This document shows, piece by piece, positions 1-5,543 of a stretch of DNA of 5,543 bases. The number at the start of each line of letters is the position of its first letter. Position 1 is the first letter of the stretch. The position numbers were made by a program, and so were the translations under genes. Under the pieces are notes generated by a model. That model ran no database searches. It saw nothing but the letters and a program-made list of their open reading frames with translations, and was not told where the DNA came from. The DNA comes from Spirochaetia bacterium (GTDB lineage Bacteria; Spirochaetota; UBA4802; UBA5550), in contig JAITPE010000107.1 of NCBI GenBank assembly GCA_031289575.1, positions 1-5,543 on the forward strand, in the 5' to 3' direction.

Positions 1-1743
1 CTGACATTGATTTTGCCGACAGTCGCCGAAAAAAAGATGGAAATAGTTTTTTTGAAAACAGCTACGGCTGAACAGAAGGACGCGGTAAAGAATTGGTTTT
101 CATCGGGCTTTTCAACAGAAGAGAAAGAACTCTCGCTAATCGTGAAGGGAACATCCATCACCGATGCCGTGAAAAATGAAATCAAGGGCATGGACGGCGT
201 AGAGGAAGCCCTTATTCTCAAGCACTGGGTTGAAGAAAAATTTTTATCCAAGAAGATCAATTTCGGACTCGATTTGCAGGGGGGCGTTCATTTGGTTCTC
301 CAGGCAAACTACGATAAAATTCTCAAAAAGTATGCCGATGATATCAAGGCAATTGACAACAATCTCGCCGGCGCAGGCGACGATGAAAAAAAACAGCTCA
401 AGAGAGACCGTGATTACATAACCGAAAATATTCTTGATGCAAGCGGCGCCGGCTATTCGATCAAGGAAAAATACAAGAGCGAGGTTACCAAGCAGGCGCT
501 TGAGCTTCTCAGGGGCAGGGTCGACAAGTTCGGCGTTGCCGAACCATCCATACGCCCAAGCGGAAAAGACGCGATTGAAATCCAGCTTCCCGGCCTAAAG
601 GATATTGAGAGCGTCAAGAACGCGATAGGCTCAACAGGAAGCCTTGAGTACCGGCTTGCCGATGACTCATCGTCCGCGGCGGCCGGCAGCCAATTTGAGG
701 AGAAATATAAAAGCGGAACATTCCCGGCCGATTGGGACGAAAACAGCAGGTTTCTCGATTCGCTTCTTGCCGATATAAGCGCGGCAATATCGCTGCCGAA
801 TAATCTGGAGCTGATTTTTGTCTACGAAAAAGGCAAAGAGACCGATGAAACCCGCAGTCCGAATAAAATATACGCGCAGTACCCATTGGCCGTTGAAAAA
901 GCGGCCGTTGTTGCCGGTACCGACATATCCGAGGCATCCGTAAACCGAGATGAATATGGAAAAATTGTAGTATCATTCAGAACCACGGCTGAAGGCTCCG
1001 TTAAGTTTGCCGAAGCCACAAAGGAAAGCAACAAGGGAAAGCGCTTGGCAATTGTTCTTGATAATAAAATAAGAAGCGCCCCCAACATAAACGACCAGAT
1101 CACAACCGGAAGCGGACAAATTACCGGAGCCTTCAGCTACGAGGACGCCATGACTCTTGCCCGTATCGTAAAAGAGGGAGCGCTGCCTGTTGACCTGCAG
1201 ATTATCGAGGAACGCATCGTGGGGCCGTCTCTCGGAAAAGATTCAATCGAAAGCGGAGTCAAGGCCGCAATAATAGGCATGATAGGCATAATGATTTTCA
1301 TGCTCATCTACTACAAGGCCGCCGGACTCATTGCCGATTTCGGCCTTGTTCTCAATCTGATATTCATGCTTGCCATCCTTTCGCTTCTGGGAGCGACGCT
1401 TACTCTGCCGGGTATCGCCGGTTTCATTCTTACCGTAGGTATGGCTGTTGACGCGAATGTTATAATCTATGAGCGCATAAAAGAGGAGATAGCGGCCGGC
1501 AAATCGGTGCGCATGTCGATTCTTTCCGGCTTTGAGAAGGCATTCAGCACAATATTTGACTCAAACCTGACAACCCTCATAGCGGCCTTTATTCTGCTCC
1601 AATTTGGAACAGGACCAATAAAGGGATTTGCGGTAACGCTGTTTATAGGGGTAATATCAAGCATGTTTACAGCCCTTTTTGTTACGCGTTTTGTTTACGA
1701 GATAATTTCTCTTAACAAAAAAATAAAGAAGTTATCCATTTAA
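1..1743 (+). CDS. secD: Protein translocase subunit SecD (5' end missing)
   Basis: SecD is an inner-membrane RND-family protein that, with SecF, uses the proton gradient to help pull secreted proteins through SecYEG. The reading frame is open from the first base, so the start codon, cytoplasmic tail and most of the first membrane helix lie upstream; the TTG at 7 is not the true start. Counting codons from base 1, a linker of about 65 residues leads to the family motif GLDLQGGVHLVL (about 89-100). The periplasmic domain follows (LLRGRVDKFGVAEPSI, then GKRLAIVLDNKIRSAP). The C-terminal membrane bundle starts near 422 and includes GMAVDANVIIYERI, whose Asp484 matches the conserved proton-relay aspartate of the family. 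The visible 580 codons are already near usual full length. The linker before GLDLQGG looks longer than in E. coli SecD. secF follows 11 nt after the stop codon. Identity is secure. Confidence 0.97.
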   Translation: MTLILPTVAEKKMEIVFLKTATAEQKDAVKNWFSSGFSTEEKELSLIVKGTSITDAVKNEIKGMDGVEEALILKHWVEEKFLSKKINFGLDLQGGVHLVLQANYDKILKKYADDIKAIDNNLAGAGDDEKKQLKRDRDYITENILDASGAGYSIKEKYKSEVTKQALELLRGRVDKFGVAEPSIRPSGKDAIEIQLPGLKDIESVKNAIGSTGSLEYRLADDSSSAAAGSQFEEKYKSGTFPADWDENSRFLDSLLADISAAISLPNNLELIFVYEKGKETDETRSPNKIYAQYPLAVEKAAVVAGTDISEASVNRDEYGKIVVSFRTTAEGSVKFAEATKESNKGKRLAIVLDNKIRSAPNINDQITTGSGQITGAFSYEDAMTLARIVKEGALPVDLQIIEERIVGPSLGKDSIESGVKAAIIGMIGIMIFMLIYYKAAGLIADFGLVLNLIFMLAILSLLGATLTLPGIAGFILTVGMAVDANVIIYERIKEEIAAGKSVRMSILSGFEKAFSTIFDSNLTTLIAAFILLQFGTGPIKGFAVTLFIGVISSMFTALFVTRFVYEIISLNKKIKKLSI

Positions 1744-1750
1744 AGGAGAT
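1742..1750 (+). promoter_or_regulatory. Ribosome binding site of secF, fixing a TTG start
   Basis: AAAGGAGAT is a near-perfect Shine-Dalgarno sequence that shares bases with the secD stop codon. Its core AGGAG ends six bases before the TTG at 1755. No ATG lies at a suitable distance in this frame, and the TTG gives the expected short basic N-terminus before the first SecF helix, so the TTG is the likely start. Overlap with the stop codon suggests that translation of secF is coupled to secD. Confidence 0.85.
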
Positions 1751-1754
1751 CACT

Positions 1755-2624
1755 TTGAAGAGAGTAATCAATTTCCTAAAATTAAAGTATATAGCCTTCG
1801 CCCTGTCCGTTTTACTTTTGGCCGTCTTCATCGCCGGTACTGTAATGAGAGGCGGCATGAATATGGGCATAGACTTTGTGGGCGGAGTAAAATTCATCGT
1901 CCAGTTTGACGCGGCAGTTTCCGAAAAGGAAATACGGGAAAGTCTATCCGGCAATCTGCAAATACAGCAGATCGGCGGTGAATCCCAAAATGAGTACATC
2001 ATCTCCTCCAAGCTTACAGCGGAAAATGATTCCGGCGGAGATGTAAAAAAGAACCTGATAGAGAAATACCCGCAGATAAAATTTCTGAGCGAAGAAACTG
2101 TCGGCTCAACAATAGGCGACATACTAAAGACGTCGGCCCTAAAGCTGTTTATCGTAGCCCTGATCGCCATGGCTGTTTACTTGACATTCAGGTTCGAGCT
2201 TAAATACGCCTTTGGAGTAATGCTCTCCCTTATGCACGATATGATACTCACCTTCTTTTTTATAGGATTCACCGGAACCGAGCTAAACACTCCGGTTGTA
2301 GCCGCTCTTTTGACACTATTCGGGTATACCGTTAATGATACGATCGTTGTATTTGACCGTATCAGGGAAAATGTACAGGATCAAAACAGGCAGACATTTT
2401 CCGAGGTCATAAACAAATCCATAAGCCAGTCGATGTCCAGAACATTGCTTACCTCGCTTACAACGCTCTTTGCCGTAACCATGCTGTATTTTCTCGGCGG
2501 CAGGGTACTCAATGATTTCGCGAAGGTGCTTATCTTTGGAATTGTAGTCGGAACCTATTCGTCAATTTATGTTGCGTCTCCGCTCATTGTGGCATGGGAA
2601 AAATTTTCCAACAGAAAAAAATAG
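1755..2624 (+). CDS. secF: Protein translocase subunit SecF
   Basis: SecF is the partner of SecD in the inner-membrane SecDF complex that supports protein export using the proton gradient. The 289-residue product is slightly shorter than E. coli SecF but complete. A short basic start (MKRVINFLKLK) leads into the first helix (about 12-31), followed by the conserved GIDFVGG motif (38-44) and a small periplasmic domain with SEETVGSTIG. Five further membrane segments follow from about 128 to 280, including SLMHDMILT and the signature VNDTIVVFDRIREN (193-206), which carries conserved charged residues of the SecF family. It starts with TTG behind a strong ribosome binding site 11 nt after secD. The start of the next gene lies inside its last codons, which points to a shared transcript and translational coupling. 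Identity is secure. Confidence 0.97.
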   Translation: MKRVINFLKLKYIAFALSVLLLAVFIAGTVMRGGMNMGIDFVGGVKFIVQFDAAVSEKEIRESLSGNLQIQQIGGESQNEYIISSKLTAENDSGGDVKKNLIEKYPQIKFLSEETVGSTIGDILKTSALKLFIVALIAMAVYLTFRFELKYAFGVMLSLMHDMILTFFFIGFTGTELNTPVVAALLTLFGYTVNDTIVVFDRIRENVQDQNRQTFSEVINKSISQSMSRTLLTSLTTLFAVTMLYFLGGRVLNDFAKVLIFGIVVGTYSSIYVASPLIVAWEKFSNRKK

Positions 2625-3571
2625 CATTACTTAAGGCGCTTCTCACTCTTTTGTTTATGCTTACACAGTTTCCGCTTAGAGCGGAAACTGCCGGCTATAA
2701 TGAAAATGTTCCGTACGAGCTCGCGCCGCGGAGCATTCTTGGATTCGCGAAACACTTAGCCGGGGAGGGCGACTTTTACCGCGCGCTCTCCGAGCTCGAC
2801 CGCCTTAATGGGTATTACCCAAACTTTTTGCCGGAACAGCGCTACATTATATCAAAGAGCTTTTTTCTTTTCAGCGGCGGCCGCTATGAAGATGTTCAAA
2901 AAACGTGGGCCCTCCCGACAGGATGTCGCAGTGCGGAGCGTGCACAGGATGTGCAAAAAACGCGGAGCGGCTTTCCGGGTACTCCGGGACTTTGGGTCTT
3001 TGCGGCCGACACTTATCTTGCATCCGCGGACTACAGCAAAATGGATACTCTTCTTCGCGGCGTCGATACCGATGATGTCCTCTACAAAAACATTCTTCTT
3101 AAAAGGCGCATACTGGCCTCTGTTGTGCTCGAGGACAGGAACGCCCTTGCTGTACTCGAACAGCTTTACAGCGGCGAATACAGCGCCTACAGGGAACTGG
3201 CAGCCGCGTCAAGTGCAATGCTTGCCGAAAAAAAATCGCCCGCTCTTGCCGCGCTCTGCGGAATTTTTCCAGGAGCCGGGTACGCCTATGCGGGTAATTT
3301 TTATACCGGCGTTGTCGCCTTTATAGTTGCCGCGGTAAGCGGAGCGCTGTCCTACGCGGCCTATGCCAATAACAGCAAGCTTACGGCTTTTTTCATAGGA
3401 ACCATAGGTACATTTTTTTACGGCGGAAGCATTTTGGGCGGATATTTATCCGCCAAAAAATTCAACCGCAGCCTGACCGAGGAAACCGCATACGGCATGG
3501 CCCGCGGAATGTCCTTCACGGAAGACTACGAAAACATCTACAACAGAGACGGAATCGGCGGCATGAAATGA
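2594..3571 (+). CDS. Unrecognised exported protein with helical repeat and C-terminal membrane region
   Basis: I cannot name this 325-residue protein. Residues 1-30 form a signal peptide: basic start MGKIFQQKK, a leucine-rich core, likely cleavage after LRA at 30. Residues about 40-200 look like TPR-type helical pairs (FAKHLAGEGDFYRALSELDRL; FLFSGGRYEDVQKTW), suggesting a protein-interaction role outside the cytoplasm. From about 216 the chain turns hydrophobic: PGAGYAYAGNFYTGVVAFIVAAV (226-248), then FFIGTIGTFFYGGSILGGYLSA (266-287). The PGxGxxYxGxxxxG pattern recalls small TM2-like membrane domains, but that is resemblance only. Residues about 106-125 (LPTGCRSAERAQDVQKTRSG) break the helical pattern and are encoded by a hairpin repeat described separately. 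The ATG at 2594 overlaps secF by 31 nt with no clear Shine-Dalgarno, yet it is the only start that gives a proper signal peptide. The gene ends in an ATGA overlap with ribD. Its position suggests an envelope role, by inference only. Confidence 0.8.
   Translation: MGKIFQQKKIALLKALLTLLFMLTQFPLRAETAGYNENVPYELAPRSILGFAKHLAGEGDFYRALSELDRLNGYYPNFLPEQRYIISKSFFLFSGGRYEDVQKTWALPTGCRSAERAQDVQKTRSGFPGTPGLWVFAADTYLASADYSKMDTLLRGVDTDDVLYKNILLKRRILASVVLEDRNALAVLEQLYSGEYSAYRELAAASSAMLAEKKSPALAALCGIFPGAGYAYAGNFYTGVVAFIVAAVSGALSYAAYANNSKLTAFFIGTIGTFFYGGSILGGYLSAKKFNRSLTEETAYGMARGMSFTEDYENIYNRDGIGGMK
2666..2690 (+). repeat. Perfect 11-bp inverted repeat just downstream of secF
   Basis: CAGTTTCCGCT and AGCGGAAACTG form a perfect 11-bp stem around a TAG triloop, 42 nt after the secF stop codon and inside the signal-peptide cleavage region of the next gene. 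No T-run follows on either strand, so it is not a standard intrinsic terminator. It could be an mRNA-stabilising or attenuating stem at the gene junction, or a protein-binding site. The structure is seen directly; any function is inferred. Confidence 0.75.
2891..2965 (+). repeat. Imperfect direct repeat flanking the hairpin insert
   Basis: The 18-base words at 2891-2908 and 2948-2965 match at 16 positions (GATGT-N-CAAAAAACG-N-GG) and lie 57 bases apart, which keeps the frame. Both copies encode DVQKT, followed by W in the first and R in the second. The arrangement looks like a duplication made when the intervening hairpin repeat was gained, or like two diverged copies of one repeat unit. The repeat is seen directly; the origin is inferred. 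Confidence 0.65.
2916..2969 (+). repeat. Tandem hairpin repeat with GGA loops
   Basis: Two similar units lie head to tail. Unit 1 has the perfect stem CGACA/TGTCG around GGA (2916-2928), then a short linker and GCGGAGCG (2933-2940). Unit 2 has the perfect stem TGCACA/TGTGCA around GGA (2941-2955), then a linker and GCGGAGCG (2962-2969). The stem bases covary between the units (CG..CG against TGC..GCA) while ACAGGATGT and GCGGAGCG stay the same, so the hairpin shape appears to be what is kept. ACA-GGA-TGT is close to the known CsrA/RsmA consensus ACARGGAUGU. The element is read through in frame in the unknown gene. It may be a dispersed small repeat of the REP/MITE kind or a CsrA-type binding site; the window alone cannot decide. 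Confidence 0.7.
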
Positions 3572-4773
3572 GCGCCTTCATGGACACAGCCCTTATGATA
3601 GCCTACAACCGCATGGGTAAGACCTCACCCAATCCGCCTGTCGGGGCTGTTATAGCTAAGAACGGGAAGCTGCTTTCAACAGGCGGCACAGGCCCCTTCG
3701 GCGGGCCGCATGCCGAGGCCGAAGCAATAGGGCAGGCTCTGCGCGGCGGGGCGGATTTGCGCGGAGCGGAAATCCATGTCTCGCTTGAGCCGTGCAGCCA
3801 TTACGGCAAGACCCCGCCGTGCGCCGAGGCAATTGTGAAGGCCGGAATCAGCCGCGCGTATATTGCATTGACCGACCCGAACCCAATAGTATCCGGTAAC
3901 GGTGCGCGCGTGCTCCGTGAGGGCGGGGTTGATGTTGTCTTTGCCAAGGAATACGCGGAGCGGGCGTACGACATCATCCGCCCCTTTAAAAAATACATTC
4001 ATGAAAAAAAACCGTTCATCCTTTACAAGAGCGCGGTGACCCTTGACGGCAGAACAGACGCCGTAGTGGACGGCTCAAAGCGGATATCCTCGGCGCGCTC
4101 CCGGTACATCACTCACCGTCTGCGCTCCAAGGTGGATGCGGTAATCGTAGGCAAAAATACCGTATTGCTCGACGACCCCTCGCTCAATGTCCGCTTCGAT
4201 GAATTTGAAAGCGAAGCCGCTTTTTTCGCAAAAAGCGGCGCCGAGATACGCGGAAGAAACAACGCGTTCCTCGACTGCCTTGTGAACGCGGAGTGCGAGG
4301 GGCGGGACCCGCTGCGGGTTATAATGGGACTGAGCGGTGAAATCGGCAAAAGCGCCAAAATCTTTTCCGATGACAATTACCTCATAATTGAAACAGAGGA
4401 TAACTATAAAAAACTGCTTGACATCTCTCCTGAAAAAAAGGATTTTTTGACAGGCCTTAATATTTTTCTTACAGGTTCCTCTTCTCCGGAGGAAAGAACC
4501 GAAACCGCGCTGCGCGAGCTTGGAAGGCGCGGCATAATGTTCGCCATGCTTGAGGGCGGCGGAAGGTTAGCCGGCTCGTTTTGGGACTCGGACAATATAG
4601 ATCAGTTTCTGTACTTCATAGCCCCTGTTGTCTCCGGCGCCGGACGCCCGTCCTTAGACGGGCGTGGAACCGCAGACGGCGCGGCAAGGCTTGCGGACAT
4701 ATCATCGGCTGTGATCTCGGATGATATACTTTTTTGCGGATACAAGGATGCGGCATGTTTACAGGCCTTATAG
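3568..4773 (+). CDS. ribD: Bifunctional riboflavin biosynthesis deaminase/reductase RibD
   Basis: RibD is a cytoplasmic enzyme carrying out two successive steps from the GTP cyclohydrolase II product: deamination of the pyrimidine ring, then NADPH-dependent reduction of the ribosyl side chain. The N-terminal zinc deaminase domain shows TSPNPPVGAVI (19-29), HAE (48-50) with catalytic Glu50, and PCSHYGKTPPC (75-85), giving zinc ligands His48, Cys76 and Cys85. The reductase domain starts near 148 with LYKSAVTLDGRTDA and continues with HRLRSKVDAVIVGKNTVLLDDPSLNVR and LEGGGRLAGSFWDSDNIDQF. At 401 residues it exceeds the usual 360-370. The excess is mainly residues about 211-244, between NVRF and RDPLRVIM, where family members usually have only a few residues. 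The start overlaps the previous stop as ATGA; a second ATG at 3580 is possible. All key residues seen are intact. Confidence 0.96.
   Translation: MSAFMDTALMIAYNRMGKTSPNPPVGAVIAKNGKLLSTGGTGPFGGPHAEAEAIGQALRGGADLRGAEIHVSLEPCSHYGKTPPCAEAIVKAGISRAYIALTDPNPIVSGNGARVLREGGVDVVFAKEYAERAYDIIRPFKKYIHEKKPFILYKSAVTLDGRTDAVVDGSKRISSARSRYITHRLRSKVDAVIVGKNTVLLDDPSLNVRFDEFESEAAFFAKSGAEIRGRNNAFLDCLVNAECEGRDPLRVIMGLSGEIGKSAKIFSDDNYLIIETEDNYKKLLDISPEKKDFLTGLNIFLTGSSSPEERTETALRELGRRGIMFAMLEGGGRLAGSFWDSDNIDQFLYFIAPVVSGAGRPSLDGRGTADGAARLADISSAVISDDILFCGYKDAACLQAL
4216..4239 (+). repeat. Perfect 10-bp inverted repeat inside the extra RibD segment
   Basis: GCCGCTTTTT and AAAAAGCGGC form a perfect 10-bp stem with a TCGC loop, encoding residues 217-224 of RibD, within its unusual insertion. 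An alternative 5-bp stem, GCGAA (4211-4215) with TTCGC (4225-4229), would compete with it. No T-run follows, so it is not a typical terminator. The pairing is visible; function is unknown. Confidence 0.65.
4634..4665 (+). repeat. GC-rich palindrome and adjacent 9-bp hairpin near the end of ribD
   Basis: A perfect 10-bp palindrome, CCGGCGCCGG (4634-4643), directly abuts a perfect 9-bp stem ACGCCCGTC/GACGGGCGT with a CTTA loop (4644-4665). Both lie in ribD about 90 nt before the ribE start. No T-run follows. They could slow ribosomes or RNA polymerase ahead of ribE, or simply reflect GC-rich glycine, arginine and proline codons. Confidence 0.55.
4744..4748 (+). promoter_or_regulatory. Ribosome binding site of ribE, inside ribD
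   Basis: AAGGA lies six bases before the ATG at 4755. It favours this ATG over the upstream in-frame TTG at 4734, and the ATG gives the MFTGLIEE start typical of riboflavin synthase. Confidence 0.8.
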
Positions 4774-5402
4774 AAGAAACCGGTTTGGTAAAATCAATCA
4801 GGCCCAAGGGTGAGGGCAGCCTGCTTGAGGTGGCGGCGCGTGTTGTTCTTGAGGATACGCGCATAGGGGATTCGATCTCAATAAACGGGGCATGCCAAAC
4901 TGTGACGGCCGTCACCGGCAAGAGCTTTACGGTATTTGTTTCAAGGATAACATCTTCGGTCTCTACCCTTGGTACTTTTGCGCCGGGGCTGCGGGTAAAC
5001 CTTGAGCGCGCCATGACGCCCAACTCGCGCTTTGGCGGGCACATTGTGCAGGGGCATGTTGACGGCGCCGGAATTATCTCATCCCTTTCAAAGGATCAGG
5101 AAGGCCTTGAGGCAGGCATTGAAGTTTCTCCATCGATCATGCGCTATATCACGGCAAAGGGCTCGGCCGCTGTCGACGGCATTTCGCTTACGGTTGTTTC
5201 TGTGTCCGATAACGGCTTTACACTATATCTCATTCCCGAAACCCTCAATAAGACAACCATATCGGATTGGAAGAAGGGCAGCCGGGTAAACATTGAGGTT
5301 GATATTCTCGCGAAATACGTTGAGAAGATGCTTAACACAGGCGCGGGTAAAACCGGTGATGATGAACTCAAGAAGGCCCTTGCCGAGAACGGTTTTCTAT
5401 AG
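4755..5402 (+). CDS. ribE: Riboflavin synthase alpha subunit
   Basis: This enzyme makes riboflavin by dismutation of two molecules of 6,7-dimethyl-8-ribityllumazine, the last step of the pathway, and normally acts as a cytoplasmic trimer. The 215-residue product has the usual length and the usual two similar beta-barrel domains. The first holds the exact N-terminus MFTGLIEE, SINGACQTV (42-50) with Cys47, and NLERAMTPNSRFGGHIVQGHVDGAG (82-106) with His101. The second holds GSAAVDGISLTVV and LIPETLNKTT. Cys47 and His101 match the conserved Cys and His of the N-terminal barrel. The C-terminal tail (DDELKKALAENGFL) is helical, as needed for trimer packing. The chosen ATG has a good ribosome binding site; the longer form from TTG at 4734 would add seven residues that do not fit the family. 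It overlaps ribD by 19 nt, so the two are probably translated together. In some organisms this gene is called ribC. Confidence 0.96.
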   Translation: MFTGLIEETGLVKSIRPKGEGSLLEVAARVVLEDTRIGDSISINGACQTVTAVTGKSFTVFVSRITSSVSTLGTFAPGLRVNLERAMTPNSRFGGHIVQGHVDGAGIISSLSKDQEGLEAGIEVSPSIMRYITAKGSAAVDGISLTVVSVSDNGFTLYLIPETLNKTTISDWKKGSRVNIEVDILAKYVEKMLNTGAGKTGDDELKKALAENGFL

Positions 5403-5440
5403 GCAGCAAAAGACCTTACGCGACGCGGCATGGAAAAAAT

Positions 5441-5445
5441 AAGGA
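5441..5445 (+). promoter_or_regulatory. Ribosome binding site of the last gene
   Basis: AAGGA lies seven bases before the ATG at 5453. The 50 nt between ribE and this gene (5403-5452) contain no clear terminator hairpin with a T-run and no convincing promoter boxes, so the gene may belong to the same transcript. Confidence 0.65.
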
Positions 5446-5452
5446 AAACAAA

Positions 5453-5543
5453 ATGAAAAGACTGTTAATAGCAATGGCATTGCCTCTTACGCTTTCGACT
5501 TGCGCCGGTTTTGGAAGGACACCCCGCGGCGAACGGCTTGAAA
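5453..5543 (+). CDS. Lipoprotein-like N-terminus, possibly an MBL-fold hydrolase (3' end missing)
   Basis: Only 30 codons are visible before the window ends. MKRLLIAMALPLTLSTC is a typical short export signal: two basic residues, a hydrophobic core and a cysteine at 17 after LST. Thr just before the Cys is less usual than Gly or Ala, so this is a relaxed lipobox, of the kind tolerated in spirochaetes; if processed, the protein would be membrane-anchored through Cys17. The next residues, GFGRTPRGERLE, resemble the N-terminal region of exported metallo-beta-lactamase-fold hydrolases of the RomA/NAPE-PLD/UlaG-like group, which often begin with FG-x-x-PxGxRLER. That is recall from a dozen residues and stays tentative. 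The start is supported by AAGGA seven bases upstream. The gene lies 50 nt after ribE with no visible link to riboflavin synthesis. Confidence 0.6.
   Translation, partial: MKRLLIAMALPLTLSTCAGFGRTPRGERLE

Noticed and set aside
386..393. Run of eight A bases in secD, with similar runs at 3228-3235 and 4004-4011, as possible slippage sites
   Set aside because: All frames are intact and the runs encode Lys-rich stretches; nothing indicates phase variation.
2696..2701. Perfect TATAAT that could be a -10 promoter box after the 11-bp stem
   Set aside because: No -35-like hexamer lies at 16-18 bp and there is no extended -10 TG; the bases are explained by the Tyr-Asn codons of the gene.
2808..3326. 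Long open frame on the + strand overlapping the unknown gene
   Set aside because: It is a shadow in another frame: no ribosome binding site and no recognisable domain, while the main frame has a signal peptide, membrane segments and coupled ends.
3329..3965. Further GCGGAGCG words (near 3337, 3760 and 3954) as more copies of the hairpin repeat
   Set aside because: They lack the adjacent stem-GGA-stem part and are explained by common Ala, Glu, Gly and Arg codons.
4734..4736. TTG as an upstream start for ribE
   Set aside because: The ATG at 4755 has a well-placed AAGGA and gives the conserved MFTGLIEE terminus.
4902..4915. 14-bp perfect palindrome GTGACGGCCGTCAC in ribE
   Set aside because: About 0.3 such palindromes are expected by chance in this length, and it lies mid-gene with no partner copy.
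5430..5456. Mini-ORF of 8 codons (MEKIRKTK) ending in an ATGA overlap with the last gene
   Set aside because: No ribosome binding site precedes it and it consists mostly of A-rich spacer containing the next gene's Shine-Dalgarno; probably chance.

Overview
The window is a run of tightly packed genes, all on the + strand, and it reads like one transcription unit cut at both ends. In order: the 3' part of secD, complete secF, an unrecognised exported/membrane protein gene, ribD, ribE, and the first 30 codons of a lipoprotein-like gene. There are no RNA genes, no CRISPR array, no transposase and no gap over 300 bases without a gene. The longest non-coding stretch is 50 nt, at 5403-5452.

Organism: a Gram-negative-type (diderm) bacterium of roughly even GC content. 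It has separate secD and secF genes, a signal-peptide protein and a lipoprotein-like start. A spirochaete (Treponema-like) or a similar lineage would fit, on the long SecD linker, a relaxed lipobox and the type of GGA-hairpin repeat. That is an impression; the window holds no decisive taxonomic marker.

Layout: secD and secF (1-2624) encode the two halves of the proton-driven SecDF accessory complex of the Sec translocon. secF starts at a TTG behind a strong Shine-Dalgarno sequence made partly from the secD stop codon. The unknown gene (2594-3571) starts inside the end of secF and encodes a signal peptide, a helical TPR-like region and a C-terminal membrane region. ribD (3568-4773) overlaps it by ATGA, and ribE (4755-5402) overlaps ribD by 19 nt. 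RibD and RibE supply the deaminase/reductase and the final riboflavin synthase steps; ribBA and ribH are not in the window. The last gene may be a metallo-beta-lactamase-fold lipoprotein, judged from a very short fragment.

Most of the content is housekeeping. The least expected signal is structural and lies inside coding sequence. The unknown gene carries a tandem pair of small perfect hairpins, each presenting GGA in a triloop (ACA-GGA-TGT, close to the CsrA/RsmA binding consensus). They lie in an apparent in-frame insertion flanked by an imperfect direct repeat. There are also three strong perfect inverted repeats of 11, 10 and 9 bp: just after secF, inside an extra segment of RibD, and near the end of ribD.
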